A stretch of DNA of 36,073 nucleotides from an uncultured Ruminococcus sp. (lineage in GTDB: Bacteria; Bacillota; Clostridia; Oscillospirales; Ruminococcaceae), in the NCBI GenBank assembly GCA_947175975.1, contig CAMWOX010000003.1, positions 1 through 36,073 on the forward strand, given 5' to 3'. Position 1 is the stretch's first letter. Each line of letters begins with the position of its first letter. The translations under genes were made by a program, and so were the position numbers. A model generated the notes under the pieces. The model was given only the letters and a program-made list of their open reading frames with translations. It searched no databases and was not told where the DNA came from. Shown one piece after another: positions 1 to 7,534 of this stretch.

Positions 1-54
1 CGTGATTTATCTTGCTATGATTTTCGATGCTATTTTAATGTGAACAGGCTCTAA
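1..54 (+). other. possible 3' end of a truncated ORF, perhaps an insertion-sequence edge
   Basis: Frame 1 on the plus strand is open from the window edge to a TAA at 52-54 and encodes 17 residues ending YFNVNRL. Read on the minus strand, the same segment contains GAGCCTGTTCACATT, which resembles the terminal inverted repeat style of some IS elements, whose transposase often ends inside the repeat. This is only an impression because the rest of the element would lie outside the window. The remaining stretch to 263 shows no convincing gene or structure on either strand. Confidence 0.18.
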
Positions 55-263
55 AACAGACCGCCAAACAGAATATTATGTTTGCTCTGGCAAATTTGTA
101 TCTGGCTGACAGATTTTCTCCATCAGTCTAATTCATGATGCCTTGGCGTAAAAAATAGGATACACCTCTGCACACTCGGCTTTCTACCGTGTGTTTTTAT
201 TTACCTGTTTCTCAGATTGAGGATTATGCGGTTTTGCTTATAGTAATAAACATGAACAATCTA

Positions 264-965
264 TTATCTTTTAGATTGCAAATGTTCTGTTTTAATCTTT
301 GAAATAATTTTGTATGTTATTATCACAATTGCAATGAAAAAAATCATTATTGCAGATAAAAAGTCCCCAAAATTAGCATCATCATTCATATGATATATGA
401 TTTGTTTTTCACCATCACTTCCCACTCTTGATACTTCTGATAGTGTTGAGTTTAGAAAATATGTATATTCTGTTGTTTTTTTGTAAGCCGGACGAAAACT
501 TTCCTCAATTTTTTTAATTTCCGCATTATTATGTGTGCTTTTCTGGATTTTTATAGCTTCCATTATTTCTGCATTTTCAGAATTTAGCAAAACTAATCTA
601 TTTGTACGAATCTCGTAGATCTCAAGTGTTATATCCGTATATTCAATGGCGAATGCTCCTGATAAAGTTGGAATATTTATTCCGTATAAAAACTCTCCAT
701 TACTATTGTAAAAATTAACATAGCTATTTGTTGCTATTGCAATATTTCCAGTCTCACTAATAGAAAAATCGTCAACTCTTTCATATGTCTGGTTTTCATT
801 GATTATTTCATAATTTGTATAAGAGTCGATTACATTTTTTGCTTCGCTTTTATCGAAATCAAAGGCAAATGTTTTAACTGGTGACAGAATAAAAACAAAA
901 AATATAAAACAAGTAATTGAAACAGATAGATTACCAAACCATAATTTTTTCATACAATCTTGCAC
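264..965 (-). CDS. secreted/membrane-anchored protein of unknown function
   Basis: I do not recognise a family. The 233-residue product starts with a basic KK and a hydrophobic signal segment (about residues 12-34, cleavage plausible after TFA). An extracellular region of about 165 residues follows, then a C-terminal membrane segment (about 203-221) and a short basic cytoplasmic tail. Within the ectodomain, ISETGNIAIATNSYVNFY followed by NSNGEFLYGI looks like one or two beta-propeller blades, which is inference. The GTG at 965 is preceded by AAGGGC at reasonable spacing; an ATG at 953 (MKKLWF) is the alternative. It lies downstream of the PoNi-like gene on the same strand and could share its transcript. 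The gene is noticeably AT-rich, like the rest of this accessory end. Confidence 0.6.
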   Translation of the reverse strand: MQDCMKKLWFGNLSVSITCFIFFVFILSPVKTFAFDFDKSEAKNVIDSYTNYEIINENQTYERVDDFSISETGNIAIATNSYVNFYNSNGEFLYGINIPTLSGAFAIEYTDITLEIYEIRTNRLVLLNSENAEIMEAIKIQKSTHNNAEIKKIEESFRPAYKKTTEYTYFLNSTLSEVSRVGSDGEKQIIYHMNDDANFGDFLSAIMIFFIAIVIITYKIISKIKTEHLQSKR

Positions 966-1010
966 ATGCCCTTCTGTGCCTCCAACTAAGTACTATTTAA
1001 TGCCCATTGT

Positions 1011-1055
1011 AATTAGTTGTTACACTAATTGATAATAAGCTGCCATTATCAATTA
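1011..1055. repeat. two overlapping, mutually exclusive inverted repeats
   Basis: AATTAGT (1011-1017) pairs with ACTAATT (1024-1030). The second arm overlaps a larger perfect 11-bp inverted repeat, TAATTGATAAT (1026-1036) with ATTATCAATTA (1045-1055), around an 8-base loop. The two hairpins cannot form together. There is no T-run to make either a clear terminator. The structure lies between the PoNi-like gene and the secreted protein gene. Confidence 0.45.
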
Positions 1056-1172
1056 ATTGCTATATTTCAGGCTTTCCCTCAGGAGTTCTTTAAGCTCGCT
1101 ATAAGTAAATGATATTTCTTTTATTTTTTTCTTTGACTTTTCTTTTAAAAAAATTTTTATTAGTTCGTTCCT
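1053..1172 (-). pseudogene. in-frame 39-codon extension after the PoNi stop
   Basis: Directly after the TAG stop of the PoNi-like gene (1173-1175) the same frame stays open for 39 codons to a TAA at 1053-1055. The encoded tail has protein-like composition, ending ISFTYSELKELLRESLKYSN, with a lysine-rich middle. It could be the original C-terminus separated by a nonsense mutation, a readthrough product, or chance in AT-rich DNA. TAG is used as an ordinary stop elsewhere here (recX, the DUF1385 gene, the GT4 gene at 4202), so wholesale recoding is unlikely. Confidence 0.3.
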
Positions 1173-1886
1173 CTACTCTATAAAATGAGCCAAATCATAT
1201 GGGTAGAATGGATCAGTTTTCAGACACTCATCATTCAGTGAAAATTTTTTTGCAACTGCCGCAGCCTCAAAAGCCCATTTACCCCAATAGCCGAATAGTC
1301 CATGTCCATTATACCATGGATCATACTTAAAATCATGATACCACACTTGCAAATATTCTGCTAATGGATTACAATCACACTGTTCAGCAGCACAAACGAA
1401 TTTCATAACATATTCCGACATTGCCAGACTTTCTTTATTAGGTAAGGCGTATGTATCACTAAGAATGCTATCAATAAATTCGTCATAATACAAAGCTTCT
1501 TTCAATTTGTTCCTGATTTTATTTTTTATCTGCATATCTGCATTCAAAAGCAACGCAAGTGAGGCAAATCGCAGATCATCTACATAATCACCGAAAGAAC
1601 CAGAACTAAAAAGATGATACCATTCTTCATCAAAAGTCCAAAACTTCATGAAACAATCAGTTAATTGTGCAAATTCCTTCTTGAGTTCTAAAAGAGAATC
1701 TCCCCTTGAATATTTTGCTACCAAGATATTGATTTTCTTATTTAGCAAATGTTTTTTTTGAGCTAGTACCCAGGAATATGATTGATTTGTATAGGAATTA
1801 ATTTCCATTTCAAGCTTTTCTGATTCTTGAGAATGATATTTGATACAATAGTCGAAATACTCTTTACCTCTGCTCTTATCTCTCAT
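1173..1886 (-). CDS. PoNi-type immunity protein (DUF1910/DUF1911), orphan
   Basis: This 237-residue protein matches the pattern of PoNi immunity proteins, which neutralise PoNe polymorphic DNase toxins in bacterial competition. The N-terminal half (to about residue 125) is helical and charged, as in DUF1910. The C-terminal half carries the DUF1911 hallmarks: WYHDFKYDPWYNGH, then FGYWGKWAFEAAAVAKKF, then a terminal FYPYDLAHF. The ATG at 1886 follows a strong AAGGAG site and a good promoter (1934-1961). PoNi genes usually sit directly downstream of their toxin; here the upstream neighbour is an MBL hydrolase and no toxin is visible. It is therefore an orphan immunity gene in this window, plausibly defending against neighbours' toxins (inference). 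The family call rests on recalled motifs. Confidence 0.7.
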   Translation of the reverse strand: MRDKSRGKEYFDYCIKYHSQESEKLEMEINSYTNQSYSWVLAQKKHLLNKKINILVAKYSRGDSLLELKKEFAQLTDCFMKFWTFDEEWYHLFSSGSFGDYVDDLRFASLALLLNADMQIKNKIRNKLKEALYYDEFIDSILSDTYALPNKESLAMSEYVMKFVCAAEQCDCNPLAEYLQVWYHDFKYDPWYNGHGLFGYWGKWAFEAAAVAKKFSLNDECLKTDPFYPYDLAHFIE

Positions 1887-1933
1887 TGTACACTCCTTAA
1901 TAATATTCTAAATTTCAATTTATATTTGGAACA

Positions 1934-1961
1934 ATCATACAGCATATTTCCTGTTTGTCAA
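1934..1961 (-). promoter_or_regulatory. sigma-A-type promoter for the PoNi-like gene
   Basis: On the minus strand, TTGACA (1956-1961) and TATGAT (1934-1939) are separated by 16 bp. The -10 box lies about 48 bases upstream of the ATG at 1886. Confidence 0.65.
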
Positions 1962-1973
1962 CAATAATACCAT

Positions 1974-2003
1974 AGCACTTCCAATCTTATAATCAGAAGT
2001 GCT
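1974..2003. repeat. inverted repeat, possible terminator
   Basis: AGCACTTC (1974-1981) pairs perfectly with GAAGTGCT (1996-2003) around a 14-base loop. A T-rich run (GTTTTTACACTTTTTT) follows on the plus strand, where no gene precedes it. On the minus strand it could loosely end the transcript leaving the MBL gene, but lacks a U-tract. Together with the promoter and repeat copy A it occupies the gap 1887-2120. Confidence 0.4.
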
Positions 2004-2036
2004 GTTTTTACACTTTTTTATTAGTACTTACTTTAT

Positions 2037-2110
2037 CACAGAGAATTTATATTGATTATTCTAATTTTCTTCCTGCTGATCTCTGGTCAATCTCTCAATC
2101 GCATTTGCAT
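2037..2110 (-). repeat. 74-bp direct repeat, copy A: remnant of a coiled-coil gene 3' end
   Basis: This segment aligns without gaps to 2752-2825 with 63 of 74 identities (85%). In minus-strand sense it encodes ANAIERLTRDQQEEN and a stop, against TNAIERLTRDQHEDD and a stop in the intact gene, plus about 24 bp of shared downstream sequence. Three differences in the coding part are synonymous third-position changes (GAG/GAA, TTG/TTA, CAG/CAA), as expected if this was once a functional paralogue. Similarity ends at about 2111, ten bases from the stop of the MBL gene. Confidence 0.75.
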
Positions 2111-2120
2111 AAATCAGAAT

Positions 2121-2708
2121 TTATGTAAAGCTTTTTTTATTAGCATGACCATAATATATTGTTTTGGGTTGAAAATATAAAATATATTCCCAACTATCAT
2201 GTAATCCGGAATTGTTTTCATAACCACCAATGTAATCTATCGGCTCTAAATCTCCTACAATAGCAATGCCTTCGTCTAAAATCAAAGAAACACTATCATC
2301 ACTATGACCGGGAGTATGTATAATTTCTCCATTTATATTTAGTTGAGAAAGAAAACATCTGCTTTCTTTACAGGTTATAATAGTTGCCTTACTATCAACA
2401 ATCGGACTATAATTCAGGCTCTTATCTCGACTAAATATTTCATCCGAATAATGTATATAGGCACGCTGAACATCAAAAACAATGAGTTTTATGCCTAATT
2501 CCATTAGTTTACTAATTAGCCCCATATGGTCAGGATGATAATGTGTAGCCATAACATATTTTATATTATTAAATATGACACCATTTCTTTTGATTTCTTT
2601 AAAAAACTTAGATAGTGTTCCCGCCCAATCCGTATCAATCAAAATACCCTTATCGCCATTTTCAATATAAAAAGTATTGGTATTTCCGTATTTTAATAAT
2701 TTTATCAC
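2121..2708 (-). CDS. MBL-fold metallo-hydrolase
   Basis: A 195-residue single-domain metallo-beta-lactamase-fold hydrolase, predicted cytoplasmic with no signal peptide. The metal-site signature H-x-H-x-D-H is THYHPDH (His56, His58, Asp60, His61). HTPGH gives His135, VGDLEP gives Asp153 and YYGHANK gives His188, so all expected dinuclear-zinc ligands are present. Substrate cannot be inferred; the family includes thiolesterases, lactonases and nucleases. The start is GTG with GGGAG seven bases upstream. The gene lies immediately between two copies of a 74-bp repeat derived from the neighbouring coiled-coil gene, suggesting it is a recent insertion or the product of a recombination event at the tail of the polysaccharide operon. 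Confidence 0.85.
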   Translation of the reverse strand: MIKLLKYGNTNTFYIENGDKGILIDTDWAGTLSKFFKEIKRNGVIFNNIKYVMATHYHPDHMGLISKLMELGIKLIVFDVQRAYIHYSDEIFSRDKSLNYSPIVDSKATIITCKESRCFLSQLNINGEIIHTPGHSDDSVSLILDEGIAIVGDLEPIDYIGGYENNSGLHDSWEYILYFQPKTIYYGHANKKSFT

Positions 2709-2751
2709 AAGGCTACTCCCTATTATAAATTCCTATTTATATTAATAATAC

Positions 2752-2825
2752 CACAGAGAATCAATATTTATTATTTTAATCGTCTTCATGTTGATCTCTG
2801 GTTAATCTTTCAATCGCATTTGTAT
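2752..2825 (-). repeat. 74-bp direct repeat, copy B (3' end of the coiled-coil gene)
   Basis: Intact counterpart of 2037-2110, covering the last 16 codons (stop included) of the coiled-coil gene and its 3' flank. The repeat period is 715 bp and the interval holds exactly one gene, the MBL hydrolase. Confidence 0.75.
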
Positions 2826-3168
2826 TTAATTTTGCTGTAAGTCTGAGTCTGTTGACTTCTCGTTTCAGATTTTCTAATGCAACATCTTTTTCTGATTCTT
2901 TATTTTCCTGTTTCAGAATTTCTATCTCGGCTTCGCACCGTCCTAATTTCAGGATATTCCTGACTTGTGTTTCTTTCAGCTTTGCAAGTTCCGCCTGCAC
3001 TTCCTGCATCTGGCGGCTTAATAAATTATTCTGCAATTCTAAAATCCGGATCTGTTTGAGTAATTTCTGATTCAGCTGATTCTGTTCTTCACCGAATTTT
3101 TCCAAAGCCTGTCCCGTTTTGCCAATCCCCTGCATGGACTCATATGTTTTAGCATCCAATCCTCTCAC
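2776..3168 (-). CDS. coiled-coil protein of unknown function at the end of the polysaccharide operon
   Basis: A 130-residue protein, almost entirely predicted coiled coil from about residue 20 to 120: heptad-spaced Leu/Ile with abundant Gln, Glu, Lys and Arg, e.g. LLKQIRILELQNNLLSRQMQ. No signal peptide or membrane segment is seen, so a cytoplasmic scaffold or oligomer is likely. It starts 20 bases after the Rmd-like gene stops, implying co-transcription. The GTG at 3168 has only a weak upstream GAGTGG, so an internal start is possible. A degraded second copy of its 3' end lies 715 bp downstream. Function unknown; a role in chain-length control or complex assembly would be speculation based on position alone. 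Confidence 0.65.
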   Translation of the reverse strand: MRGLDAKTYESMQGIGKTGQALEKFGEEQNQLNQKLLKQIRILELQNNLLSRQMQEVQAELAKLKETQVRNILKLGRCEAEIEILKQENKESEKDVALENLKREVNRLRLTAKLNTNAIERLTRDQHEDD

Positions 3169-3188
3169 CCACTCTATTTATAGTATTA

Positions 3189-4133
3189 TCATAAAATTCC
3201 GAAATTTCTCCGCTCATGATACAACATTGTCTGAAGCGTCTCTTCGAGTGCAAATTCCGGTTTCCAGCCTGTATGTGCCTGTAATTTCTGAATATCTGCT
3301 TGAATGCATGCAATTTCAGCAGGACGCATTTTTGCAGCATCCTGCTCAACTATGATAGACTCTGTACTGAGTCCGAGCAGAATAGAAAGCAATTCCTGAA
3401 TGGATACCGCAGACCCACTACCGACATTATAAGTCTCACCAGTATGTCCGTTCTGCATCAGTAACCTATAGGCTCTGACAATATCACGTACATCAGAAAA
3501 ATCCCGTTTTGCTTCCAGATTTCCAACCCGCATAAGGGGCGCTCTGAGGCCAGCTTCAATCTCAGCAATTTGCAAAACAAAATCAGATGCCACAAAAGTC
3601 GGAGATTGTCCGACACCGATATGATTGAATGCCCTGACCATCAATACATCCATTCCGTAAGCTTTTGCATAAATATTCCCGATCATATTCTGGCAAGCTT
3701 TTGTCACAGCATAAATATTAGCAGGATGCAGTGTTTCCTGTTCATTCACCGGACAGGTATTTTTCAGATAGCCATATTCTTCACTAGAACCAACTAACAA
3801 AATTCTTGGAGTATAATTTTCAATACTGCGTACAGCATTGAGCAGGTGCAGTGTGCCTTTCATATTCACATCAATTGTCAGCTCCGGATCAGTCCAGGAA
3901 ACAGCAACGGAACTCTGTGCCGCAAGATGATAAATCTGTGCCGGTTTGTACAGTTCTAGAATTTTTCTAACTTCATACTCTTTTGTCAGATCCATATCAA
4001 GAATATCACAGTTTTTACACTTGATATATTCTTTCGGGAGTTTCGTTGCGCCCACATGCGCATGATAATGCAACAATTCCTGTACAAGATAATTTCCGAC
4101 GAAACCACCTGCACCAGTGATCAAAGCATCCAA
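3189..4133 (-). CDS. rmd: GDP-6-deoxy-D-lyxo-4-hexulose reductase (Rmd-like, GDP-D-rhamnose forming)
   Basis: An extended short-chain dehydrogenase (NDP-sugar epimerase fold) that should reduce the 4-keto product of Gmd. It has the N-terminal NAD(P) motif TGAGGFVG, the SSEEYG active-site serine region and the catalytic YAVTK. The GAGGFVGNYLV opening resembles Rmd (GDP-D-rhamnose synthase) and differs from GDP-fucose synthase (Fcl/GMER), which typically begins with a GHRGMVG-type motif. I place the start at TTG 4133 because GAGGTG lies six bases upstream and the protein then begins at the Rossmann strand, giving 314 residues; a longer reading frame to 4196 would run through a parS-like site. 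GDP-6-deoxy-D-talose formation is the main alternative. Confidence 0.8.
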   Translation of the reverse strand: MDALITGAGGFVGNYLVQELLHYHAHVGATKLPKEYIKCKNCDILDMDLTKEYEVRKILELYKPAQIYHLAAQSSVAVSWTDPELTIDVNMKGTLHLLNAVRSIENYTPRILLVGSSEEYGYLKNTCPVNEQETLHPANIYAVTKACQNMIGNIYAKAYGMDVLMVRAFNHIGVGQSPTFVASDFVLQIAEIEAGLRAPLMRVGNLEAKRDFSDVRDIVRAYRLLMQNGHTGETYNVGSGSAVSIQELLSILLGLSTESIIVEQDAAKMRPAEIACIQADIQKLQAHTGWKPEFALEETLQTMLYHERRNFGIL

Positions 4134-4174
4134 AACCGACACCTCATTTCTGATTATTTTATCTGCATTCAGAA

Positions 4175-4190
4175 TGTTCCACATGGAACA
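4175..4190. other. parS-like site 1
   Basis: TGTTCCACATGGAACA, in the gap between the Rmd-like gene and the GT4 gene. It matches the Bacillus parS consensus TGTTCCACGTGAAACA at 14 of 16 positions. Confidence 0.7.
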
Positions 4191-4201
4191 TTCCAAATAC
4201 G

Positions 4202-5323
4202 CTAACTATTTTTTAAAACCTTGTAAACTTCCTGCATAACAGAATTACTTTCATAAAAATCATAAACCCGTTTTCTGGCATTTTCTCCATAAATTTTTCG
4301 CAATTCCGGTGAATCCGCCAATTTCTGAATCGCTTCTGCAAGTACCTGTGCATCTCCTGGTTTCACAGTCAGCCCAGTTACTTCATGAATGCTTACATAA
4401 GGAACACCTGTCGGCAGACTGGTATTAATTACGGGCTTACCGTAAATCATAGCCTCCTGCTGAACAATTCCAAATGCCTCTGCATTTTCAACAGATGGCA
4501 AGACAAAAATATCACAGTCCGCAAATGCGGCCTTGAGATCTATATCAGACAGTTTACCAAGAAAGTGTACATCAAGATTTTTTGCTAGACTGCGGAGTTT
4601 TGGCTCTAAAACTCCTGTTCCGCATAGAAATAATTCACAATTCTGCACACTGCGGAATGCTTGAATCAAAACATCCACACCTTTATAATAAACCAACCTG
4701 CCAACAAATAATAATTTGATATGCTCGTGAGAATGCAGTCTGCTGCTTAAAATTGGCTGATAAGAAATAGTCTCATAATCTGCGATTTTAATCGGATAAG
4801 GAATAATTTTGCATTTATTTCTAAATTCCGGCAAAAATGCAGAACCTCGGATATGTCCCTCAGTCGCTGTAAGAATGCAATCTGCTCTCTGCAAAAATTT
4901 TTTCAGAATCGGCTGATAGAATTTTAATAAATACTTCTGCCGGACTACATCACTATGCCAGGAAACCACGACTCTGCATTGACAGTGAGACAGCAGGCAT
5001 GCAAGATCACCAAGCGGAAACGGCATATGAAATTCAATTACATCCGCCCATTCAGACAATTCAAAAAATTTCCGGAAAAATTCGAGAGATACTGGACAGG
5101 AACGGAACACACCAAGACTGCTGCAACGGACCACTTCAAAATTCCCGGCTTGCTGTTCCGTGATTCCTCTGCCCTGTTCCTGACAGACCAGTACTTTTAA
5201 ATCAATATCCGAACATGTGGCGAGATATTCGGCACGATGAGCGATCACCGTCTCAATGCCGCCGATATGGGGCGGATAGAATTTGTTAACCTCTAGAATA
5301 TGAAGTTTGTCGTGTTCACTCAT
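4202..5323 (-). CDS. GT4-family glycosyltransferase (second in operon)
   Basis: A 373-residue GT-B fold, retaining glycosyltransferase expected to add a sugar from a nucleotide donor (probably GDP-mannose or GDP-D-rhamnose, from context) to a lipid-linked glycan on the cytoplasmic face. The N-terminal domain opens with YPPHIGGIET, the glycine loop typical of GT4. The C-terminal domain has LLFVGRLVYYKGVDVLI and the E-x7-E signature ENAEAFGIVQQEAM. The start ATG (5321-5323) overlaps the 3' end of the preceding glycosyltransferase by 8 bases with AGGAA upstream, so translation is probably coupled. A longer frame to 5407 would overlap the neighbour needlessly. Acceptor and linkage cannot be told. 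Confidence 0.85.
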   Translation of the reverse strand: MSEHDKLHILEVNKFYPPHIGGIETVIAHRAEYLATCSDIDLKVLVCQEQGRGITEQQAGNFEVVRCSSLGVFRSCPVSLEFFRKFFELSEWADVIEFHMPFPLGDLACLLSHCQCRVVVSWHSDVVRQKYLLKFYQPILKKFLQRADCILTATEGHIRGSAFLPEFRNKCKIIPYPIKIADYETISYQPILSSRLHSHEHIKLLFVGRLVYYKGVDVLIQAFRSVQNCELFLCGTGVLEPKLRSLAKNLDVHFLGKLSDIDLKAAFADCDIFVLPSVENAEAFGIVQQEAMIYGKPVINTSLPTGVPYVSIHEVTGLTVKPGDAQVLAEAIQKLADSPELRKIYGENARKRVYDFYESNSVMQEVYKVLKNS

Positions 5324-6470
5324 GAAGCATTTCCTCATAAACCTGATATAATAATTCGGCACTGTGTTCCCAGGAGAACATTTTGGCTCTGGCAAGACCC
5401 TCATCACGCAGTCGTTGCCGGAGAGCTATATCTGTGTCTAAAATTTCCAGCCCAGCCGCCATTGCCTGAATATCTTCCGGCGAAACAATCACAGCACTTG
5501 TTCCAGTGACTTCTGGAAGGGATGCTGCATCTGATACAAGAACTGGTGTGCCGCAAGCCATTGCTTCCAACGGCGGCATTCCGAATCCCTCATAAACAGA
5601 CGGAAATACAAATGCCACAGCACCGCTGATAATAGCAGATAAATCCTGATCTGCAATATATTCTGTAAACAAGATAGACTTTTCGAGATTTAATTTTTCA
5701 ATTGTCTGAAATAAGCTTTCATTATGCCATCCTTTTGCCCCTGCAAGAACTAACTGCGGCGGATTCTGGTATGATTTCACAAATAAAGCATATGCCTGTA
5801 TCAATCGTTCCAGATTTTTTCTTGGTTCAATTGTACCAAGATACAGAAAATACCTGTCAGGAATCTGATATTTTCCACAAGTACTCCGGATCAAATTCTG
5901 ATCTGTCACCGGATGAAATCTTTCACAATTCACACCGCAGGGAACAACCCGAATCTTATCCGCAAATACAGGATAGTATTTGATAATCTCAGATTTTGAA
6001 AATTCCGAGTCAGTAACAATTCTGTCCGCACGTCGCATGGATTTCACAAGACCCAAATCAAGCATATGCCTTGTTCTGCTTCGGACAGTTTCCGGGAATG
6101 CTTTGTAAACCATATCATGAACAGTAACCACACATTTTCCGGAGACACCTGGTGGAACAATATAATTAAAAAAATGCGTGATCTGGCAGTCATTCCCGAA
6201 AAACCACTGATATTTAACAGGAATCAAACTGGAAAGCATTCTGTAACCGTAGGAAGAACAAAAAGCATGCCTTGCGGAAATATTTGAATGTTCAGACAGA
6301 TAGAAATCAATTTCCTTTCTGTGCTGGGACAAATTTTTTACAGCAAAATAATTCAGCACAAATTCATGTTCCATGTGGAACTTTGTCATTGCACGGATCT
6401 GTCCGTCTTCGCAAAAGCCGATCCCAGTCTTTCTGCCTAGCAGTGGCAGTGCATCAAATGCAATTCTCAT
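5316..6470 (-). CDS. GT4-family glycosyltransferase (first in operon), mannosyl/rhamnosyltransferase-like
   Basis: A 384-residue GT-B glycosyltransferase. It begins MRIAFDALPLLGRKTGIG, characteristic of the GT4 subgroup containing mannosyltransferase B-type enzymes. The C-terminal domain has LGTIEPRKNLERLI and the E-x7-E-containing PSVYEGFGMPPLEAMACG. I choose the ATG at 6470, since the upstream TTG at 6482 has no ribosome-binding site and adds only four residues; neither start has a strong SD, so coupling to gmd (stop at 6486) is likely. A parS-like palindrome lies within the coding region (6367-6382) and is read as FHMEH. Donor is probably GDP-mannose or GDP-D-rhamnose (inference from neighbours). 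Confidence 0.85.
   Translation of the reverse strand: MRIAFDALPLLGRKTGIGFCEDGQIRAMTKFHMEHEFVLNYFAVKNLSQHRKEIDFYLSEHSNISARHAFCSSYGYRMLSSLIPVKYQWFFGNDCQITHFFNYIVPPGVSGKCVVTVHDMVYKAFPETVRSRTRHMLDLGLVKSMRRADRIVTDSEFSKSEIIKYYPVFADKIRVVPCGVNCERFHPVTDQNLIRSTCGKYQIPDRYFLYLGTIEPRKNLERLIQAYALFVKSYQNPPQLVLAGAKGWHNESLFQTIEKLNLEKSILFTEYIADQDLSAIISGAVAFVFPSVYEGFGMPPLEAMACGTPVLVSDAASLPEVTGTSAVIVSPEDIQAMAAGLEILDTDIALRQRLRDEGLARAKMFSWEHSAELLYQVYEEMLHE
6367..6382. other. parS-like site 2 (inside a glycosyltransferase gene)
   Basis: TGTTCCATGTGGAACT, one terminal base from the full palindromic form; embedded in coding sequence. Confidence 0.6.
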
Positions 6471-6485
6471 GATGGATGACAAAAT

Positions 6486-7499
6486 TTACTGGTTTTTTAC
6501 CAATTCCAGATCATGTGCAACCATTCGGCTGACTAATTCTTGAAAATCAATCTCACGTTTCCAACCAAGCTGTGTCTCTGCCTTGGCAGGATTGCCTAAT
6601 AATACATCCACTTCTGCCGGACGAAAGAATGCCTTGTTAATCTTCACACGTATTTCACCTGTATTTTTATCTCTGCCGACTTCATCGATTCCTGTTCCTT
6701 CCCAGAAAATTTCCATATCAGCCGCACGGAATGCTGTCTCTACAAATTCTCTTACAGTTCTTGTTTCATTGGTAGCAATCACATAATCATCTGGTTTCTC
6801 CTGCTGGAGCATCAGCCACATCGCTCTGACATAATCCTTGGAATGCCCCCAGTCTCTCTTAGAATCCAGATTGCCAAGCTCTACAAAATCCTGCAAGCCA
6901 AGTTTGATATTGGCAACAGCATGTGTAATTTTTCTTGTCACAAATTCCAGTCCCCTGCGTTCGGATTCATGATTGAATAAAATACCGGAGCAGGCATACA
7001 TGCCATAGCTTTCTCTGTAATTTTTTGTGATCCAATGTCCATAGAGCTTTGCAACTCCGTAAGGACTTCTTGGATAGAATGGTGTCTTTTCAGTCTGGGG
7101 CATTTCCTGAACAAGTCCGAACATTTCTGAAGTAGATGCCTGATAGAATCTTGCTTCTGGCTTGACAGTGCGGATCGCTTCGAGCATATTTGTTACGCCC
7201 AGGGCATCAATTTCAGCTGTTCCAAGAGGAGTATCCCAACTTGTCGCTACAAAAGATTGTGCAGCAAGATTATAGACTTCATCCGCCTGAGAAATTCTCA
7301 CCGCTGAAATCAAGGAAATCACGTCTGTCATGTCTGCATAGATCAATTTAATCTGGTCTTTCAGATGCAGGATGTTGCCATAATCGACAGTTGCCTTTCT
7401 GCGCCAGATGCCATAGACTTCATAGCCTTTCTCCAGTAATAATTCTGCCAGATAAGAGCCGTCCTGTCCTGTAATACCAGTAATCAATGCATGTTTCAT
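6486..7499 (-). CDS. gmd: GDP-mannose 4,6-dehydratase
   Basis: Converts GDP-D-mannose to GDP-4-dehydro-6-deoxy-D-mannose, the precursor of GDP-D-rhamnose, GDP-fucose and related sugars. The 337-residue product has the Rossmann motif ALITGITGQDGSYLAE, TSEMFG around the catalytic Ser/Glu, and YGVAK supplying the catalytic Tyr and Lys, then LFNHES and the RDW region typical of Gmd. The ATG at 7499 follows AAGGAGAT by seven to eight bases; a frame extending to 7535 lacks an SD and would abut the manC stop. It sits between manC (its substrate supplier) and the glycosyltransferases, with the Rmd-like reductase two genes downstream. Confidence 0.95.
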   Translation of the reverse strand: MKHALITGITGQDGSYLAELLLEKGYEVYGIWRRKATVDYGNILHLKDQIKLIYADMTDVISLISAVRISQADEVYNLAAQSFVATSWDTPLGTAEIDALGVTNMLEAIRTVKPEARFYQASTSEMFGLVQEMPQTEKTPFYPRSPYGVAKLYGHWITKNYRESYGMYACSGILFNHESERRGLEFVTRKITHAVANIKLGLQDFVELGNLDSKRDWGHSKDYVRAMWLMLQQEKPDDYVIATNETRTVREFVETAFRAADMEIFWEGTGIDEVGRDKNTGEIRVKINKAFFRPAEVDVLLGNPAKAETQLGWKREIDFQELVSRMVAHDLELVKNQ

Positions 7500-7534
7500 A
7501 AAAAAGATCTCCTTAATTAAATTTATTTTATTCA

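Noticed and set aside
5365..5380. TGTTCCCAGGAGAACA in a glycosyltransferase gene
   Set aside because: Arms are shorter and the central bases differ from the parS core; likely coincidence.
6486..7499. Fucose pathway (GDP-fucose via gmd and fcl)
   Set aside because: The partner reductase looks like Rmd, not GDP-fucose synthase, by its N-terminal motif.
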